Shown piece after piece: positions 12,266 through 26,200 of a stretch of 64,000 bases of DNA. The notes under the pieces are model-generated. The model saw nothing but the letters and a program-made list of their open reading frames with translations, ran no database searches and had not been told where the DNA came from. Made by a program: the position numbers and the translations under genes. Within the stretch, counting starts at the first letter, position 1. Each line of letters opens with the position of its first letter. The DNA comes from Hippophae tibetana. Taxonomy: Eukaryota; Streptophyta; Magnoliopsida; Rosales; Elaeagnaceae. Where the stretch lies: positions 1,736,001 to 1,800,000 of the forward strand of contig CM072806.1 in NCBI GenBank assembly GCA_037013495.1, read 5' to 3'.

Positions 12266-15200
12266 ATGGAGCCTCTATGTTTCCGTCCTCCTCAGTTCTC
12301 CGAGGTTAGTTAATTTCATTTTCGCCGAGAAAATCTGAAGTTGATGATGCCACACTCCTTTTGTTAGTTCAAACTGTCAATGTAGGAAACTCTCTAGCGA
12401 TGGAAGTCCACTACTTGCTTAGGATTTCTTTGGTACACAAACTTATGGACAATCTGACCCTCGTCAATTTGTTTTAACATCGCGACCGAAGTTCATTTCT
12501 TTTATGAAATCCTAATTTTTTTTTTCCAGATTATTACTGATAATTAATAGATAAACAAATGTGTTAATTATTGGTCTGTGTTAAGAGTTTTCGTATCCAG
12601 AGTTAAGTTTGAAAAGTGTATCTACATGTGATATTTTGTAATTTAGATAATTAAATAAATATGTAGAGTCCCCTCTCAAGTTATGATTTATGTACAAATT
12701 TTAGTTGTAAATTCTTTTAAGCTCAAACTTCACCTGTTAAGTCTATTATCTTGAACAATAACTCAATAAAATTATAACAAAATCAACATTTTGAAGCTAC
12801 TTTATTAAAAGAAAAATTATTTTCAAACTTTTTTCTTGTATTTGTTTTATTTATTGTTTGTAAGTAAATTAACATACATTGGATTGTGAGCCGTGCTCCC
12901 TCTGAATTTTAGAGCTAGGAGTTTCAGAACCCTAAGGAAGGTAATTATTGTTAACCGTATATTACTGTTAAACGGTGGAGTTACGGTTGCACTATCCACA
13001 TTTGTTTCTAATGTCATTGCATCTTAAAAAAAAGTGACAATCATACCCTCTTCTCTTTTCACATTACAGAAAATTGAAATCTAGCGAAATATAAGTTGTC
13101 ATCTACTTGTGTGGTGTGGATGCCGAGGAAATATTGCGATTTAATTCTATCTACAAATACAGTTCCTAACTTGCATTTATGTCTTAATTGTCTGCAAATT
13201 ACAGGATTCAGCTTGGCTTCCATCTTGGCTTCAGCAGCATCAGGTAGAAAATTTTGATGAATGCATAAAGGAAACTCTGGATCCATCATTGTTAACTTCA
13301 AAGGTTATCACTTTTTTTCTTCTATTGAGTTCCTTATGTTTTATCTGCCTTCAACACATGCTTAGACAGCTTCAACAAAAGTTAAAAGTTAATACGTTCT
13401 TGAACTGTATGAGCTTCTTACAAGAGGACTGCCATAACAAAATCAGATTTAGTCAACCATTAACATATGCACAATCTCTATCCATGCTTTACTCATTATT
13501 TTCGGGAAAATGACCTCTATGCTTCCATAGATAATGATCATGATGTTAGATACATGATAAGTGTACAAAAGTAATGTTTTCCTTCTCCCAATAGTTTAAG
13601 CTATTGTTAAGTTAGTGGGAAAAGGGTTAATCATTTTACATTTATCACTCTCCTACAGTTTCACTCCCCTACAAATGTTGGCTCCACTGTCCCACAAGTG
13701 TTTCTCTATGCACCATATAGGTTAAACAATTATAATTTAAGCATTGGGGTTATCAGGGTTTGAATACAATATCTCTAGTTTTGATACCATGTTAGAAGAT
13801 TATTAGGAAACCAATTCTTCTAAAAGCTTAAGCTATTGAGAGAAGGGTCAATATTGTTTTTATACACTTATTACTCCCCTATAAGTATTGAATCTATGTA
13901 TCATGTAAACAAAACATTTGCACTTCAACAATCAAGATTATTGGATTTGAACACATAACCTCAAATTCTGATACTATGTTAGAAGATTATTCGGAAATCA
14001 ACTCTCCAAAAGTTTAAGCTATTGAAATAATGACTAACATTACTTTTATACACATTAAGTAATGTAAGACCAATAATCTAAACAAAATATGTCAAACTAT
14101 AGGGCTAGAATCAAAATTTTTGCATGACTTAATTACTGGCTAACTTTTCATACCCTCTAGTAGAAAGCTATATGCAAATAATATGTTTTACATTAATTGT
14201 TATCTTCTCTAATGCAAAAATTCTGTGTACATGCTGTGTTTTTAGGGTCCTCAAAATTTTCGAAAAAGGACTTCTCACTGTTACTGGCAATGCTATACTC
14301 ACTCTATTTACTGCTTGTAATATATACTCGGATGAAGGGTTTATTTTGTTATGTTGTCTGCTCATGTTGTCATTTGTGATGGGTAGGCTTTGACATTGCT
14401 CCATGGAAAAAACATCAATGAAGGAATGGATGCAATTTTGTTGCCAAATGAAGACAAAAGCAACAAGAGCTTCCATTTGTTCTTTTCTGGAGATGACAAC
14501 TCACCATCTAGTTTTGCTTCATCATTCTATGAACATGTAAGATCTTAAGCATATTGTTGTACTTTTTATTTTATTATTAACCTCTGATTTTGTAAACATT
14601 TTTTATGAAGAATAAAATTTATTCATGACTTTGCTTTAGGTGTTATAATGGCATACCAGACTTTCAAAGATATCATTTTTATTACATTTTAGGGGTATTC
14701 TAAATTATTTCATCTATATATGGTACACCTTCTATCTCAACTGTTAATCTTGTTTTAGAAAAATTGAAAATTGAAAATAACTACCCCCCAAGCATGGGTA
14801 TATATTATAGAACTACCTGTATATTGTGAAGTGCGCCAGTCTATAACATATTCTATTTCCTTTAAAAAAATTTAACTTTTAGTGTTTATATATCAGTGAG
14901 TGTCTTTCTTTTCTCTAATTCATGAGCTGGAAATGTAAGCTTTTAGCCTATTTTCTAGTAATTTGGTGTGGGTCTTTAACTCAAATCTCCTAACCCCCAA
15001 ATTGAAAAAAAATTCTTGCTCGAACAAGTAGCCTCTGAATAGTGTATGACAAGATGGACTGTTTTCTATCAAAATCTTCTGAAATAGCATCTGACCTTAT
15101 CTAAATTAACTCCTGATTATGGTTGTCAAATAGGCTCCTCAACTCCGTCTTCATCTCTCATTGGATGGATATTCACAATGTGGTCCATCTCAAGTTACTC

Positions 15201-18200
15201 GATCTTTGGCTTTGAATGCAACTCAAGTGCTCCATCAGCCCACTATTCCCAAACCAATGCAACAAGTTGAAAATTCTATTTGTTTTAAAGATACCTCTCG
15301 GTCCAGACTGGACTGCAATACTGGTGGATCTAGGACTCTTGCGCAAGATGCTGTTCGAGAATCTTCAGGGAGAAACTGTCCTCAAAGTTCTTATACTGAC
15401 AAGGATTCTATGAAAAGTTACGGAGAAACATTCAATGTCAGGCGTCTCAAAGGTGCTGATATCAATAACACCGTTGAACTCTCTATTACAGCATCTGAAG
15501 CAGTAGCCATTCATGAGACTGTGAAGAGTGGGTTAGACTTGGAAGCATTGACAATGGAAGATGTACTTGAAGCTGCTCTTCGAATGAAGCAATCACGATT
15601 GGAGATGTTAGAAGATACCTCTTATTGCTCATATCAAAGTTCTGAAGAGAATGAGTCTTTCTCAGACTTGGATGACTTAACAATGGAAGATGCTTTTAAA
15701 GATGTTGGAGTGTCTTGCAATACCTATTATCAATGTGCTAGTGATTTAGCTATTTCCCAAGTAAAAGAGACCCCTGTCTCCCAAAATGCAAAGCACTGTA
15801 GCTTCAAAGAATGTTGCTCCCAAGAAGACAATTTGGATGTTTTTGCTAGACAGACAACATCAGACATCAATTCTAATCTCAATGCAATTGTACCAAAGTA
15901 TTTGAGTTTAGAATCTCCTTGCTGTCAGAGACAAATGGAAATATCTGATCATCTTGTTCTTGATTTAAATACTTCCAATGTGGGAAGGTATGATCCCTTG
16001 CCACCAAAAAATCCGGAAGTATTGATTAGTGCACAGGTAAATTCGTTTTGCTCTCTCAAAGGGAAGAAATGGGTCATATATTATTATTACTATTATAATT
16101 GTTTGCAAGAAAATCTAGACAATTATGTCCATTTATATTGTCTCTTCTCATGTTTCCTCTCAAAATAGTTTAGACATTCTGTCTCTTTATTGGCTTTATA
16201 CATGAAACATTAATCTTTAGAGCACCACAAAATTTATCATCTCGAAGTTGCCTCTTCTTTCAAAATAGTTTAGGCAATCTGTCTCTGTATTGGCTTTATA
16301 CATGAATATTATTCCTTAAAGTGCCACAATATTTATCATCTTGAAGTTGCCTGTCCTTACTTTGAAATGGCATTGTAAGTTTTGCCTGCAGATAGTTGAC
16401 TCTGATGTTGCACATGTACTTTCAAGTTGCCCCCAAGCTGATGAAGCCTCATATGCACATGCTTCATGTTTAGAGATAGTTGGTGAGCTCAAAAAGTTGG
16501 AATTTTTTTTCTCATGCTTGCCTTTCCCATACTATGCGATGCATGCTAATGTTTTCTATATATATATATATATTAATGAGTAAAGGCAAAAATAGGGTGA
16601 ATTGTCAGTTTACAGAGAGATTTAGAAGCCGATGGTTAGGTGGTTGGACAGCCAAGGTGTGTTCTCTTTCTTTCTCTCTCTCTCTCAATTAATTTTATTT
16701 TATTTGTATTTTTTTTAAATATCCTTACTGATATGACTCTCCAGCCAGCATAGTGCGTTATTTGAATGGAGGTTGATAAGAAGTTCCATAACAGTTTGAT
16801 TAAGCTGAAGTTGTATTTGCATTAAAATCTGATATCTCAACTGGAAATTTTGTAGTGTCTTTGGGGCGTCAAAGCTTAATGGCTTACGCAGCTATTGATA
16901 TTGGTTTACTAAATTACACACCTATTTTCTTACATTACCAATGTGTTTATTGAATGTGACTTGTATCTTTCCTCCTGATTGGATATGGGACCTTTTCTCT
17001 AATTGAAATTTTCACCATTCATTATTTCTCCACTTATTTGTTGGAACTTATGCAAAATATAAATAACCTAAGTCGGCCTGCTGGTGTGTATTTGTTTGCT
17101 ATCTTCCCACAAAATTTGTTATTAAATCAATTATTGTTCACGAATCTCTTGAACCTGAAGGATTGTTATTTCAGCTGTCAGGCATGGATTTACTTTTCTT
17201 TCTCTCTTTTTAGTCTTTGCTGTGGTGAAACTTTATATATAGTAGCGTGTAATTCAAGTGATATATTGTTACCTTATCATTTATGTTTTTCCCCCTGTAT
17301 TTTTTACTGTCGTTTTGCATTATTTTCTCCATTCAAGTAGGCCCCCCACGGAGGTTAGGGGAGCTGTCTTAGTATTCTAGCTTTGGGAATTTGCATTCAT
17401 CTTGCTTACAACTATGTTTCCTTAAAACACACATTTTCAATCAATTATTCTGATAGTTTCATTTCTCTGGCTTTTGGTATCCTCCATTCTCTCTTTTCCA
17501 AAGGTGCTTGGTAGTTCTATGCAGTTAAAAGAGAATAAGTTTAGCAGTAATGCTTTTGCTGGTGAGACAAGCTTTCTGTCAGAATCGGCACATATTGTCC
17601 CAGATGAGAACTCTTTTGTGCAGATACAAGAGACAAGATGTCATATAGGGTCACAATCAAGCATACGCATTGAAGATTTTCAAGATGAAACTAGTCACAG
17701 AATTATTTCTCAAGATTTGGTGAAATCTTCTAGTTTATCTTTCATCGATCCCCTTTGTTCTGTTGTTCCATGCAGCATATCTTTAAATAATGATGCAGAA
17801 TCAACTGCAATTCAATATCAGAAGCATGTGGAAGTTGATGCTGAAAACCACTTTGGACCCGTACCAGAACTTCAGGTTGAAAATTCACAGGATACCTCAA
17901 GTCTAAATGCTGAATTTCAGCATGCTGAGGGGAAAGGTACAAGTGCAGTCAAGGAAGATTATCCATGTTCAGTACGGAGGCTGACAGCTTCACTTAAATC
18001 ATATAGCACAGTTTTCCCATACAGATTTTCCACTTTAGATGGGGGAAGGCTTCAGTCTAAGCTATCATTACAGCCAGAATCCAATGGGCGAGAGGGTTTA
18101 ATCAATCAGAATATGAGATGCATGAAATCTTCTGATAAAAGAACCAAAAAAGTCTCACTCTTCAGGTCAGTGTCTGCATATTCTTCAAGAGAAGGTGATG

Positions 18201-21200
18201 AGAAAAATCAAGAAAATGTGGTGAGTGGAGAGGCACCTGAAAAAGAGATGAATTGTCAGAGATATAATAGTGAAACTGCAGGATGTGGGAGTGATTCACT
18301 TCTTTTGTCACCGAAGGACGGAAAACAACCTCTTATTTTAAAACATAATATGTGCCGTCGCCTGCAAGCTTTGAAGCCTTCTGCTTATTCTGACTCCACA
18401 GGAGAAAAAGAACTGAAATTGACATCAGCACCGGAGAGTGATATCAATCCTGAAAACAACAAGAAAATTCAAACTCTAGTTTCTGATAGCAACAACTCCT
18501 TAGAGGGTCACTTTCCAGCCCGAAAGAGAGTTTGTTTTCTGGGAGCAGAAATCCAAGTTAACAGGAACAAAAACCTTCAAAAGCCACATTCTTCAATGAA
18601 AATTCGTAAGAATTGATTATTGATTCTCTATTACACTTTACAGATCCTAAAAGTGGACTTTATTTATTTCTTAGTTCTTACATTATTATTTGAATGTAGA
18701 CTCAATTATGAGAGCTAGTAAGAAACTGACGTGTTCAGACAAATGGTCAACTTCTCAAATTCGCCAGTAGAGTTTACTCAGAAATTGTTGTTCTGCAGAT
18801 GGGAAGAGATTGAGCTTGCAAGGCATGCAATTCTTGCTAACGGGATTTTCTGGTCAGAAAGAAAGGGAAATTGAAGGATTAATATGGAAACATGGTGGTG
18901 TCATTCTCCCTGATATTCCCTCACCTACAAATTCAAGGGGAAAGAAGTATTCAAGGTCTAAATGGCATCAGCTACCTGTTGTTTTATGTTCAAAAAAGGT
19001 TATCTTCTAATGACTCTAAAGCACATAATCTCTCCCCTCCCTGTAATTTTTATTTTTTTTCCTGGAAATTTTAATATCTTTTAGCTGATTTGTTTTAAAG
19101 TAAACCTGTCCAGTAGGTTTCACAGTTAAGCTCATTTTTCTCGTGATTCTGTCAGACAATAGTGCAGGATTCCGACCCTTCAATTTTTTTTATGCAAAAC
19201 AAAATTTTAATTGAAAATATTGAAGTGCTAGAGGCAATGGATATGGGGGGAATCAGTATTTTTCCTCACACCAACAGTTCGGTACCTATATTTCAAGTTG
19301 AGCCTTTGTCTCCGTCTTGGAAGTTTTTGACAGTTCCACACATTATAAATTGCCAATGTACTTTTTGAAATGACATACATGCCATCTCTTTCAAATCATA
19401 CGTATTTTCCAATTTGCAAGTCAATAGTAATCAGTTGGTACCCAAACTATGGTCGTTCATGACATTGGTTAATCATTTTGTGATACCTTGTTTATAAATA
19501 GCTTGGACAAATAGTATACCTACTTTCCTTTCAATGTTCCTCTAAATAAATGGGAAGATGTTACTGTTATGATGACAAACTATCCTGATGTTTGGTTAAT
19601 TGCTTTCTAGTTGTTTTCTTATCACATCTCTTAGAGCTTTTGCTTAATGAGTTACATAATAATATTCTGGGTCAATTTATCTATTTTATTTAGTAAAGGT
19701 ACAAACGTTCTGATAGAACATTCCTTATTTCTCTCAGCTACAAACCACCAAGTTTTTATATGGATGTGCTGTGAATGCATTCATATTAAAAGTTGAATGG
19801 CTTGCTGATTCAGTTGGATCGGGTTGTATTCTACCACCTGAGAAGTAAGTCTTCTTCTCTTTGTAATTTCTTTCATGAACCTACCTAGCACTTTGAATAA
19901 ACTGCAATAAATTCATTTTCTGGTCCATTGGTATTGCATTTACTGCTGGAATATAATATGAACTTCAGTAGCAGCCTAGTGTTTAAGTATGAACTCAGAT
20001 GTTTAATTGGTTCTTTTTCTTGTCATATTGATTTTGAGGTTTTTTTTCTTTCCCGAATAGAAATTGTTAACTAAAACTTTGTGGTTATAAAAAATACAGA
20101 ACAGGCCTAAGATGATCATTCTTATATGTTGGATGAAATCAAAAGTCGTGGGCATGTTACTTGAATTCCTTATGGTTGAGTTACTAGAAGATTAATTGAT
20201 GAATAAATGGAAGAAAACCAATGGGTCCTTGTGAGAAAGAAATGAATGACGTTCTTGTAATGCAGTCAACTGCTAATATGATAGGATGAAGGGTCTTCTA
20301 TTTGAAGATCGAGGTGCTTAAAGAATGCTGTGGAAGGCACAAAAGCAGCAGAAAACTTTGAGAAATTTTCCAAGAATTATGTCATGGATTTGAATGGAGA
20401 GATTTAAATGAAGGGGGCTTCACCGTTTAGTTTTAACTTTTACTTACAGTCTTGTGCTAATGTTTTTAGATTACATGAAACATCAATATGGAAGATATCA
20501 TTGGCTTTTCTGTACCTTTCTTCATTTTTCCTTTTACCTATGATTTAAATTGAGAAGGTGCTGATGGGACTGGAAGGATAAAATTATCTACATCCACAGA
20601 TGCATCATCGCATGAATGCATCAATATTGACATCAGTAATACAAAACTCTGAAAAACCGATCTAAATTTTTTAATGAATCTTGACCAATTTCTTAGTCAA
20701 TTCATAATCCATCAACTACAGCAATAAACTTCATGTTGTTTTTGTTAGTTATATGTAGGGAAGATACAATGGGCAATGCTAATAATATTTAAATCTCCAT
20801 TTTCTTCATCTCAAACTTATCAAACTTATATTTATTTGCCGAGCTTTTCGAACTCTTCAGAATTGTGTTGTTTGCCTAATTGCTTAGGTTTTGACTTGGA
20901 GAGCTGCATTTTCTCTCTTTTTACTCCACAATCATCTTGGATCTCTTTTGTCATGTTCTCTATCATCTACTCCAGAGAGTCCACCAGTGCTTGATCCACC
21001 ACTTGATTTACTGACAGTGAACATAGTGGTAGCTGGTCTAGCATTGCTCTGCCAATTGAGTTCGTACTACTGCCGTCTTTCATCTCTATTGAATCCAATT
21101 GTTGCTAAGAAGTAAGCTAGCCATTAATTCGTCTTGCTATCTGGCCAATGCTCATATCCCACAATCTTATTCCTTCTATCTTTTGTATGAATGATTAAAT

Positions 21201-23290
21201 GGGTAGCTGGACAAAGTTCAAATTTATCCATCTAATGACTTTAAATGAGTAAATATTCTGATTTTTTTATTACATGCTCTGCTTTTATTTAAATGTTCTC
21301 ATGACAGCGGGATGCTTATGCAATATTTTTTCCTGAATCTGTCAGATACATGATCCTATCAAGGCATCCACTGAACTGTAAAAGCATCAGAAAGCCTGTT
21401 CCTTACAAAGATGATAATTATATATTTGCTAAAATCGGAATAATGCTTCATGGCAAGCATAGTTTCTGCACCAAGTTGGCAAAAATAATTAAGGTATGTG
21501 TCTACACAGTGCTATAATTTGAAATAATAACCAAAGCTTGTCAACCCTTGTTTCTTATTTATACCATTCTAGCATTTATGGACTGCATACTTTTATTTCT
21601 GAGCTGGCTGTTGGTTAGTGGTAACATAAATATTCTGTCCAAACAGATATAATCAATCTGTTTGTAATTATGAACAAGTAGCTTGAGAACACTTATGCAG
21701 ACTCAAGACTTACCAAGATCCTCTTGCATTAAGAGCACAATATGAACCCTAAATATTGGAATAAACAAGATGAGATGAATGCAGACTACATTTTTACACA
21801 AGGAAGAAAACCCATCCTCAAAGTTCATTTTGCTCACAAGCTTCAAACTCTAACTTATAGGGGTGAAATCTAAAGGCTTAACAAGGCAAAGTGGTGAAAC
21901 CCAAATGAATCTAATACTGAGAAGGAAAAGGCAGTGGTAACAACCAGTCTTCTCCTTCAGGCAGAGTTATACGTGAAAGGCATAACAACTAAGGGACTTA
22001 TTGTGCTGCGAAAATCAATTCGATGCAAAAATTCGGAACATGTAGCGTAAAGGACGAAGACTGGTCTGAGATATGAGGAACTTATCCATCAACCAAAATA
22101 CTTTGTGAACTGTCATCAAGAACAACTGAAAAATCAGTGGTGGATTTTAGGAAGTGGTGGAGAATGGGAGAGAGATAGAGAGAAAGAAAAGTTGTCAGTC
22201 ATGAGAAGTGCTGAAGTGAGGCGTGAACCAATAAACCATGGCATAGAAGTCAAACAAACTAAGGAAGGAGTCGAGGATTTTTATGCATGCTGACTTCTGC
22301 TGTTGCATTAAGCCTAAAGTGGTAGTAAACGAAGAGATATATGTATGAAAATGTATTCTGAAATGACCAGATTCCAGCTATTAACTAAATGCTTCCACAC
22401 ACACACACACACACACCCCCCCCCCCCATCTTTCCAAATTCATTTCTTTAGTTGGCTTGTAGTGCTCATTGGGTAATCTTCTATAGCAGTTCTGTGCCTC
22501 TTGTGTTATGGTAACTGATTAAATCAAATGCATTTTTCAGGTTGCACGAAAACTCATTTGTGATTATTTTTTAGAAATCTCAGTTTTGTAATTTTTATTT
22601 ACAAAATGGCGGCATGTCTTTTATATTGTTAGTTTTCCACTTTTCTTGTCAGTTTAAAGGAATCAAAATTCACTAAAATAGTTTGGATACTGACCTTGAT
22701 GTCCAATTTTTTATTTATCTGCAATATATTGAGTAGTCACAAGGAATATGGTGACTTGAACTTTTCCTTTTCCTTTGCTTATTTTTTGCCTAGCATGGGG
22801 GAGGCAAGGTGTTTAGAACACTTCGGTGGTTATTGCACAGTCTGGACAAAACTAAGATTTCTTTCGGGGCTATTGTAGCTGAGGATGATAACAATGCATC
22901 ACGCCACTTGAAGCATTGTGCCTTTGAACAGAATATAACAATGATGGTTAGTCATTTATGTTTGCAAAAGTTCTAAATTGGATTTCTGAACGAATTCTTT
23001 TATGTTAATGTCCAATCGTAAAGAATGATTAGATTAATTAACCGTTTGCATCCTTGACGTGCTTCCATCAAAAACTTAATTTTGCTCTTAGCTCTCTCTC
23101 CAAAAATATCTTACTAAGTCCTCCATTCTTCTCTAATCGAGTTGACCACTTCTTGCAGCCAGCCAGCTGGATTGTGAAGAGTTTATATTTAGGAGAGCTT
23201 ATTCCTTTGGAAGAGGAATATCATTCTGGTTTGCCAAGATTTGAGATTGCAAAGGTACCAATTCCCCCAGCAATGAGTGAAGAAGTATAA
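12266..23290 (+). CDS. BRCT-domain protein, probable DNA damage repair factor
   Basis: Twelve exons: 12266-12304, 13205-13303, 14387-14536, 15134-16036, 16392-16482, 16616-16656, 17504-18605, 18799-18998, 19738-19844, 21346-21493, 22794-22946, 23159-23290. All GT..AG; phases close to 1054 aa. The start gives MEPLCFRPPQFSE and splices in frame to DSAWLPSWLQQHQ. Residues about 97-810 are polar and low-complexity, with an Asp/Glu patch carrying LEALTMEDV and DDLTMEDA. The small exon 6 encodes the basic-aromatic RFRSRWLGGW. The C-terminus (about 815-1050) is a BRCT pair: the first has QFLLTGFSG, HGGVILPDI and VEWLADSV, the second ends with PASWIVKSLYLGELIPLEEE. BRCT pairs bind phosphopeptides in DNA damage complexes. 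It resembles the Arabidopsis BRCT DNA-repair protein I recall as At3g21480, of similar length; that identification is from memory. The nuclear role is inference. Confidence 0.88.
13590..14085 (+). repeat. Dispersed repeat in about 2.5 tandem units, BRCT intron 2
   Basis: The phrase TTAAGCTATT recurs at about 13596, 13828 and 14013. GTTAGAAGATTATT occurs at 13791 and 13978, each followed by a related block. The text 'gataccatgttagaagatt' is a common motif of dispersed repeats in eudicot DNA. It lies in the intron between coding exons 2 and 3. Confidence 0.65.
22396..22427 (+). repeat. (CA)n plus poly-C microsatellite
   Basis: About ten CA units run directly into a run of twelve C, in the BRCT gene intron between exons 10 and 11. 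Confidence 0.9.
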
Positions 23291-23639
23291 CTTTGCTGCT
23301 CTCCCTGACTCCAAGAGGTAATTAATAGATATTATTTTTCTAGTGTTTGATGCGTGTGATAGGTGTAAACTTTTACAGGTCATGAACTCACAGTGAGACA
23401 TGAACAGCGCCCCTTGTTGAGCTATGTTTGATTTGAATTGTGATGTAAAGATTACATTTTAAACTGCACAACAAAGGTCCTTCACTGTGATGATGACCCC
23501 TCAACATCTTTGAAAGGTGAAAATAGTGCAAGCTAGTATAAATACAGATATATTTATAGACATTAACATAATGCAAAGATATACATGCATGTAACACAAC
23601 TATATTTTTACTTATTTATGCCGGGTCATAAAAATGCAT

Positions 23640-25270
23640 CAAAACTTTGGAAAAAGGGAATTAAAGTTGTGTATTTATTTTCAGTATATCTTTACGATGT
23701 ATACTTATAATATTACAGTGGAACTACGATAGAAAAAAAAAGGAAACAAAATTTTCCTAATTAATACAAAATAAACTAGAATCAAATTTGCTAATAATTA
23801 TGTTAATAATTTTCCTAATCATCTCCCTAATTACTACTAATTAAAAATCCTAGATATTTTGGGATTTTGACACCTCAAGTTGAATCATAAATGTTGATTA
23901 TATCCAATTGAAAATGAAATTATCGAAACCTTTTCGAGAAAGTCCCTTAGTAAAGATATCTACAACTTGTTTTTTTGTTGGAACATAAATCATACAAATA
24001 GTTCAATTTTCAAGCTTTATTTTGATGAAGTGTCCGTCAATTTCTTCATGTTTTGTCTTGTCATGTTAAAATGGATTGAGAGAAATGTTGATGGTGGCTT
24101 TATTATCACAGTAAAATTTAATTAATGACTTAATTGAAATTTGAAATTCTATCAACAGTTTTCTTAACCACAATGTTTCGTATATTTCTTGTGCAATTGT
24201 TGTAAATTTAGTTTCAACACTACTCCTAACGATAACATTTTGTTTTTTACTTCTAGTCATTAAGTTTTTAATGACAAAGGTACAATATCCGGTAATAGGT
24301 TGTCTATCTTTGATTGAACCAGCCCAATCAACATTAGTGAAAACTTTTATATCTTTGATTTTATATCTTTTGAAGAACAAGCATTTTTCTAATGATCCTT
24401 TGAGGTATCTGAGGACTTTATATACTGTTTCAAGATGAGCTTCCTTTAGGAGATGCATGTATTAACTTACTGTACTAACTGTAAATACAATGTCAGGCTT
24501 ACTGTAGGATAGATATATCAATTTTTCTAGTAGTCTTTGGTATTTTTTTTGTCAACAAATTCTAATTTCTTTTCCATTTCATTTGGAGTATCACTCGATT
24601 TGCATCCAAGTATGCCCGTCTCAGTAAAGAGATCGAGAACACACTTACGTTAAGAGACATTGGTTCTCCTTTTTATCTTGCTACTTCCATTCATAAGAAG
24701 TATCATATTTGCCCCAAATCCTTGATTTCAAATTCGTTTTCCAAGTTCCTTTCTAGTCTCTTAATTTCTTCCAAATTGTCTCCAATTAGAATTATATCAA
24801 ACACATAATTAAGATTGCTTCCCATCTTCACTTTGTTGGAAGAATAATGTATGATTTGATTATCCCTGTTGATACCATTTGTTTCCGTCTTACTTTTGCA
24901 AACCTATCAATCATGCTTTTGGTGATTGTTTGAGATCATGCAATGATTTTTTTCAATTTGTACACTATGTTGCATTTCCTCTACCAAATATCAATAACAT
25001 GGGCATAAAGACTTCTTCTATTACTCCCTTTAGGAAGACATTTTTGCCAATCAAGACTTGTTATTAGTGACAGAAGCATCTTTATTGTGTTTATTTTAGC
25101 AATTGGTGCAAATGTTTATTTGTAATCAATTACATAGGTTTGTGTCCATCCTCAACAAGAAGGGCTTTATACTGCTTTATTGTCTATTAGCTTTGTATTT
25201 TATCGTGAACATATATTTACAGCCAACTGTTATCTTTCCTTTCAATAGTTTTGTTACATCACAAGTCATA
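23640..25270 (-). pseudogene. Degenerate Copia retrotransposon (RT, RNase H, partial LTR)
   Basis: Read on the minus strand from 25270 downward: RT start GKITVGCKYMFTIKYKA, then a block like IDYK.TFAPIAKINT near 25110. Connection-region text such as CKSSDTPNEMEKKLEF is near 24590. LIYLSYSKPDIVF follows near 24500. An open RNase H frame lies at 24458-24066, with LRYLKGSLEK, DWAGSIKDRQPITGYC and CDNKATINI. The pol tail with KTKHEEIDGHFI and YVPTKKQVVDIFTKGLS is near 23960-24050. Left of 23875 an LTR-like stretch begins. Stops occur in the RT part, and gag, protease and integrase are missing, so it is 5' truncated and dead. It begins shortly after the BRCT gene's stop codon. Confidence 0.85.
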
Positions 25271-25358
25271 ATTTTTCCAAGTGCTCAAATTGTCACCTTA
25301 GAATCTGGTTTCCATTACCTTAAAAAGAAAATTGAAATTTTTGGAAATATCAAATTGA

Positions 25359-25502
25359 AGTTCTAAAAAAGAAGTGAGAAAATGAGTAAAATAGAGGGGA
25401 TTTGTGGAAATAGGTAAAAGAATACCAAGAAGGGAGCTTGGTTGTGAATGACAAGTCCGCATTGAAGAGCTTGGAACCTAAGTCCACCATCGTGGCCTCC
25501 AT
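25359..25502 (-). pseudogene. Possible orphan first exon of an unknown gene
   Basis: On the minus strand an ATG at 25502 opens a 47-codon frame starting MEATMVDLGSKLFNADLSF, preceded by a leader-like region with TTAGGGCTTTAGTTTTCAGG and, further up, AAACCCTAACTTC, both typical of plant housekeeping leaders. A donor-like G|GTATTC occurs after about 26 codons. The Copia relic lies immediately downstream in the same orientation. I do not recognise the peptide. It could be a gene start cut off by the insertion, or chance. Confidence 0.3.
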
Positions 25503-25509
25503 CGTTGAA

Positions 25510-26153
25510 CCCTGAAAACTAAAGCCCTAACCAAACAACTCCAATGACGTATGGTTTGGTCTTTCTAGAGCAGAAAAAAGACAACTTAAAGTTTCATTGG
25601 CTTCCCGCTCAGCCGCTCATAGTTGAAGAACCTTTATTCAATCTTAGTGAGATGCTAACACTAGGGTCTAAAAATAGTTTAAAAAGAGAGCAAAAGAGAT
25701 CCATGGAAGATTTTAGCGCTTTAGAGTATCAAAAGAGAGAAGTTAGGGTTTCAATTTTTGAAAGAAGTTAGGTTTTTAACCATTGATTGAATGAAATAAT
25801 GAGTCGTAGATCAGTTCAACAGATTCTATAATAAACAGGTAAATAGACAAGAGTAAAATTAGAATAAAAGGATGGGAAATGATGTCGTGGATCAAGAATG
25901 GAATGTTTATTTTTCAATTTTAAAAATACTTCTAATATTTATAAATTTTATTATAATATTATTTTTATTTAATAGAAAACTTTTAATTTTTTAATATAAG
26001 AAAAAATTAAGGTCATTGGTCGGTCCATATATACATAATAATTTATGAGGAGGGGCTTGTCGCAAACAGTACAAAGGTCTAATAAGAGTTTGTGGCAGTT
26101 CAATGAATTATAGTGCCATAGTGCTTGCACCAATTTGAAAGTTGAGATTTACC

Positions 26154-26200
<47 letters not shown>

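Noticed and set aside
20888..21112. Possible extra exon in the BRCT gene (open frame flanked by CTTAG and GTAAG)
   Set aside because: The upstream exon leaves two bases, and joining here gives an immediate stop. The peptide resembles nothing, and the BRCT fold continues smoothly from 19844 to 21346.
25544..25771. Plus-strand frame as a gene
   Set aside because: It is better explained as antisense to a leader-like region; no splice partners or motif.
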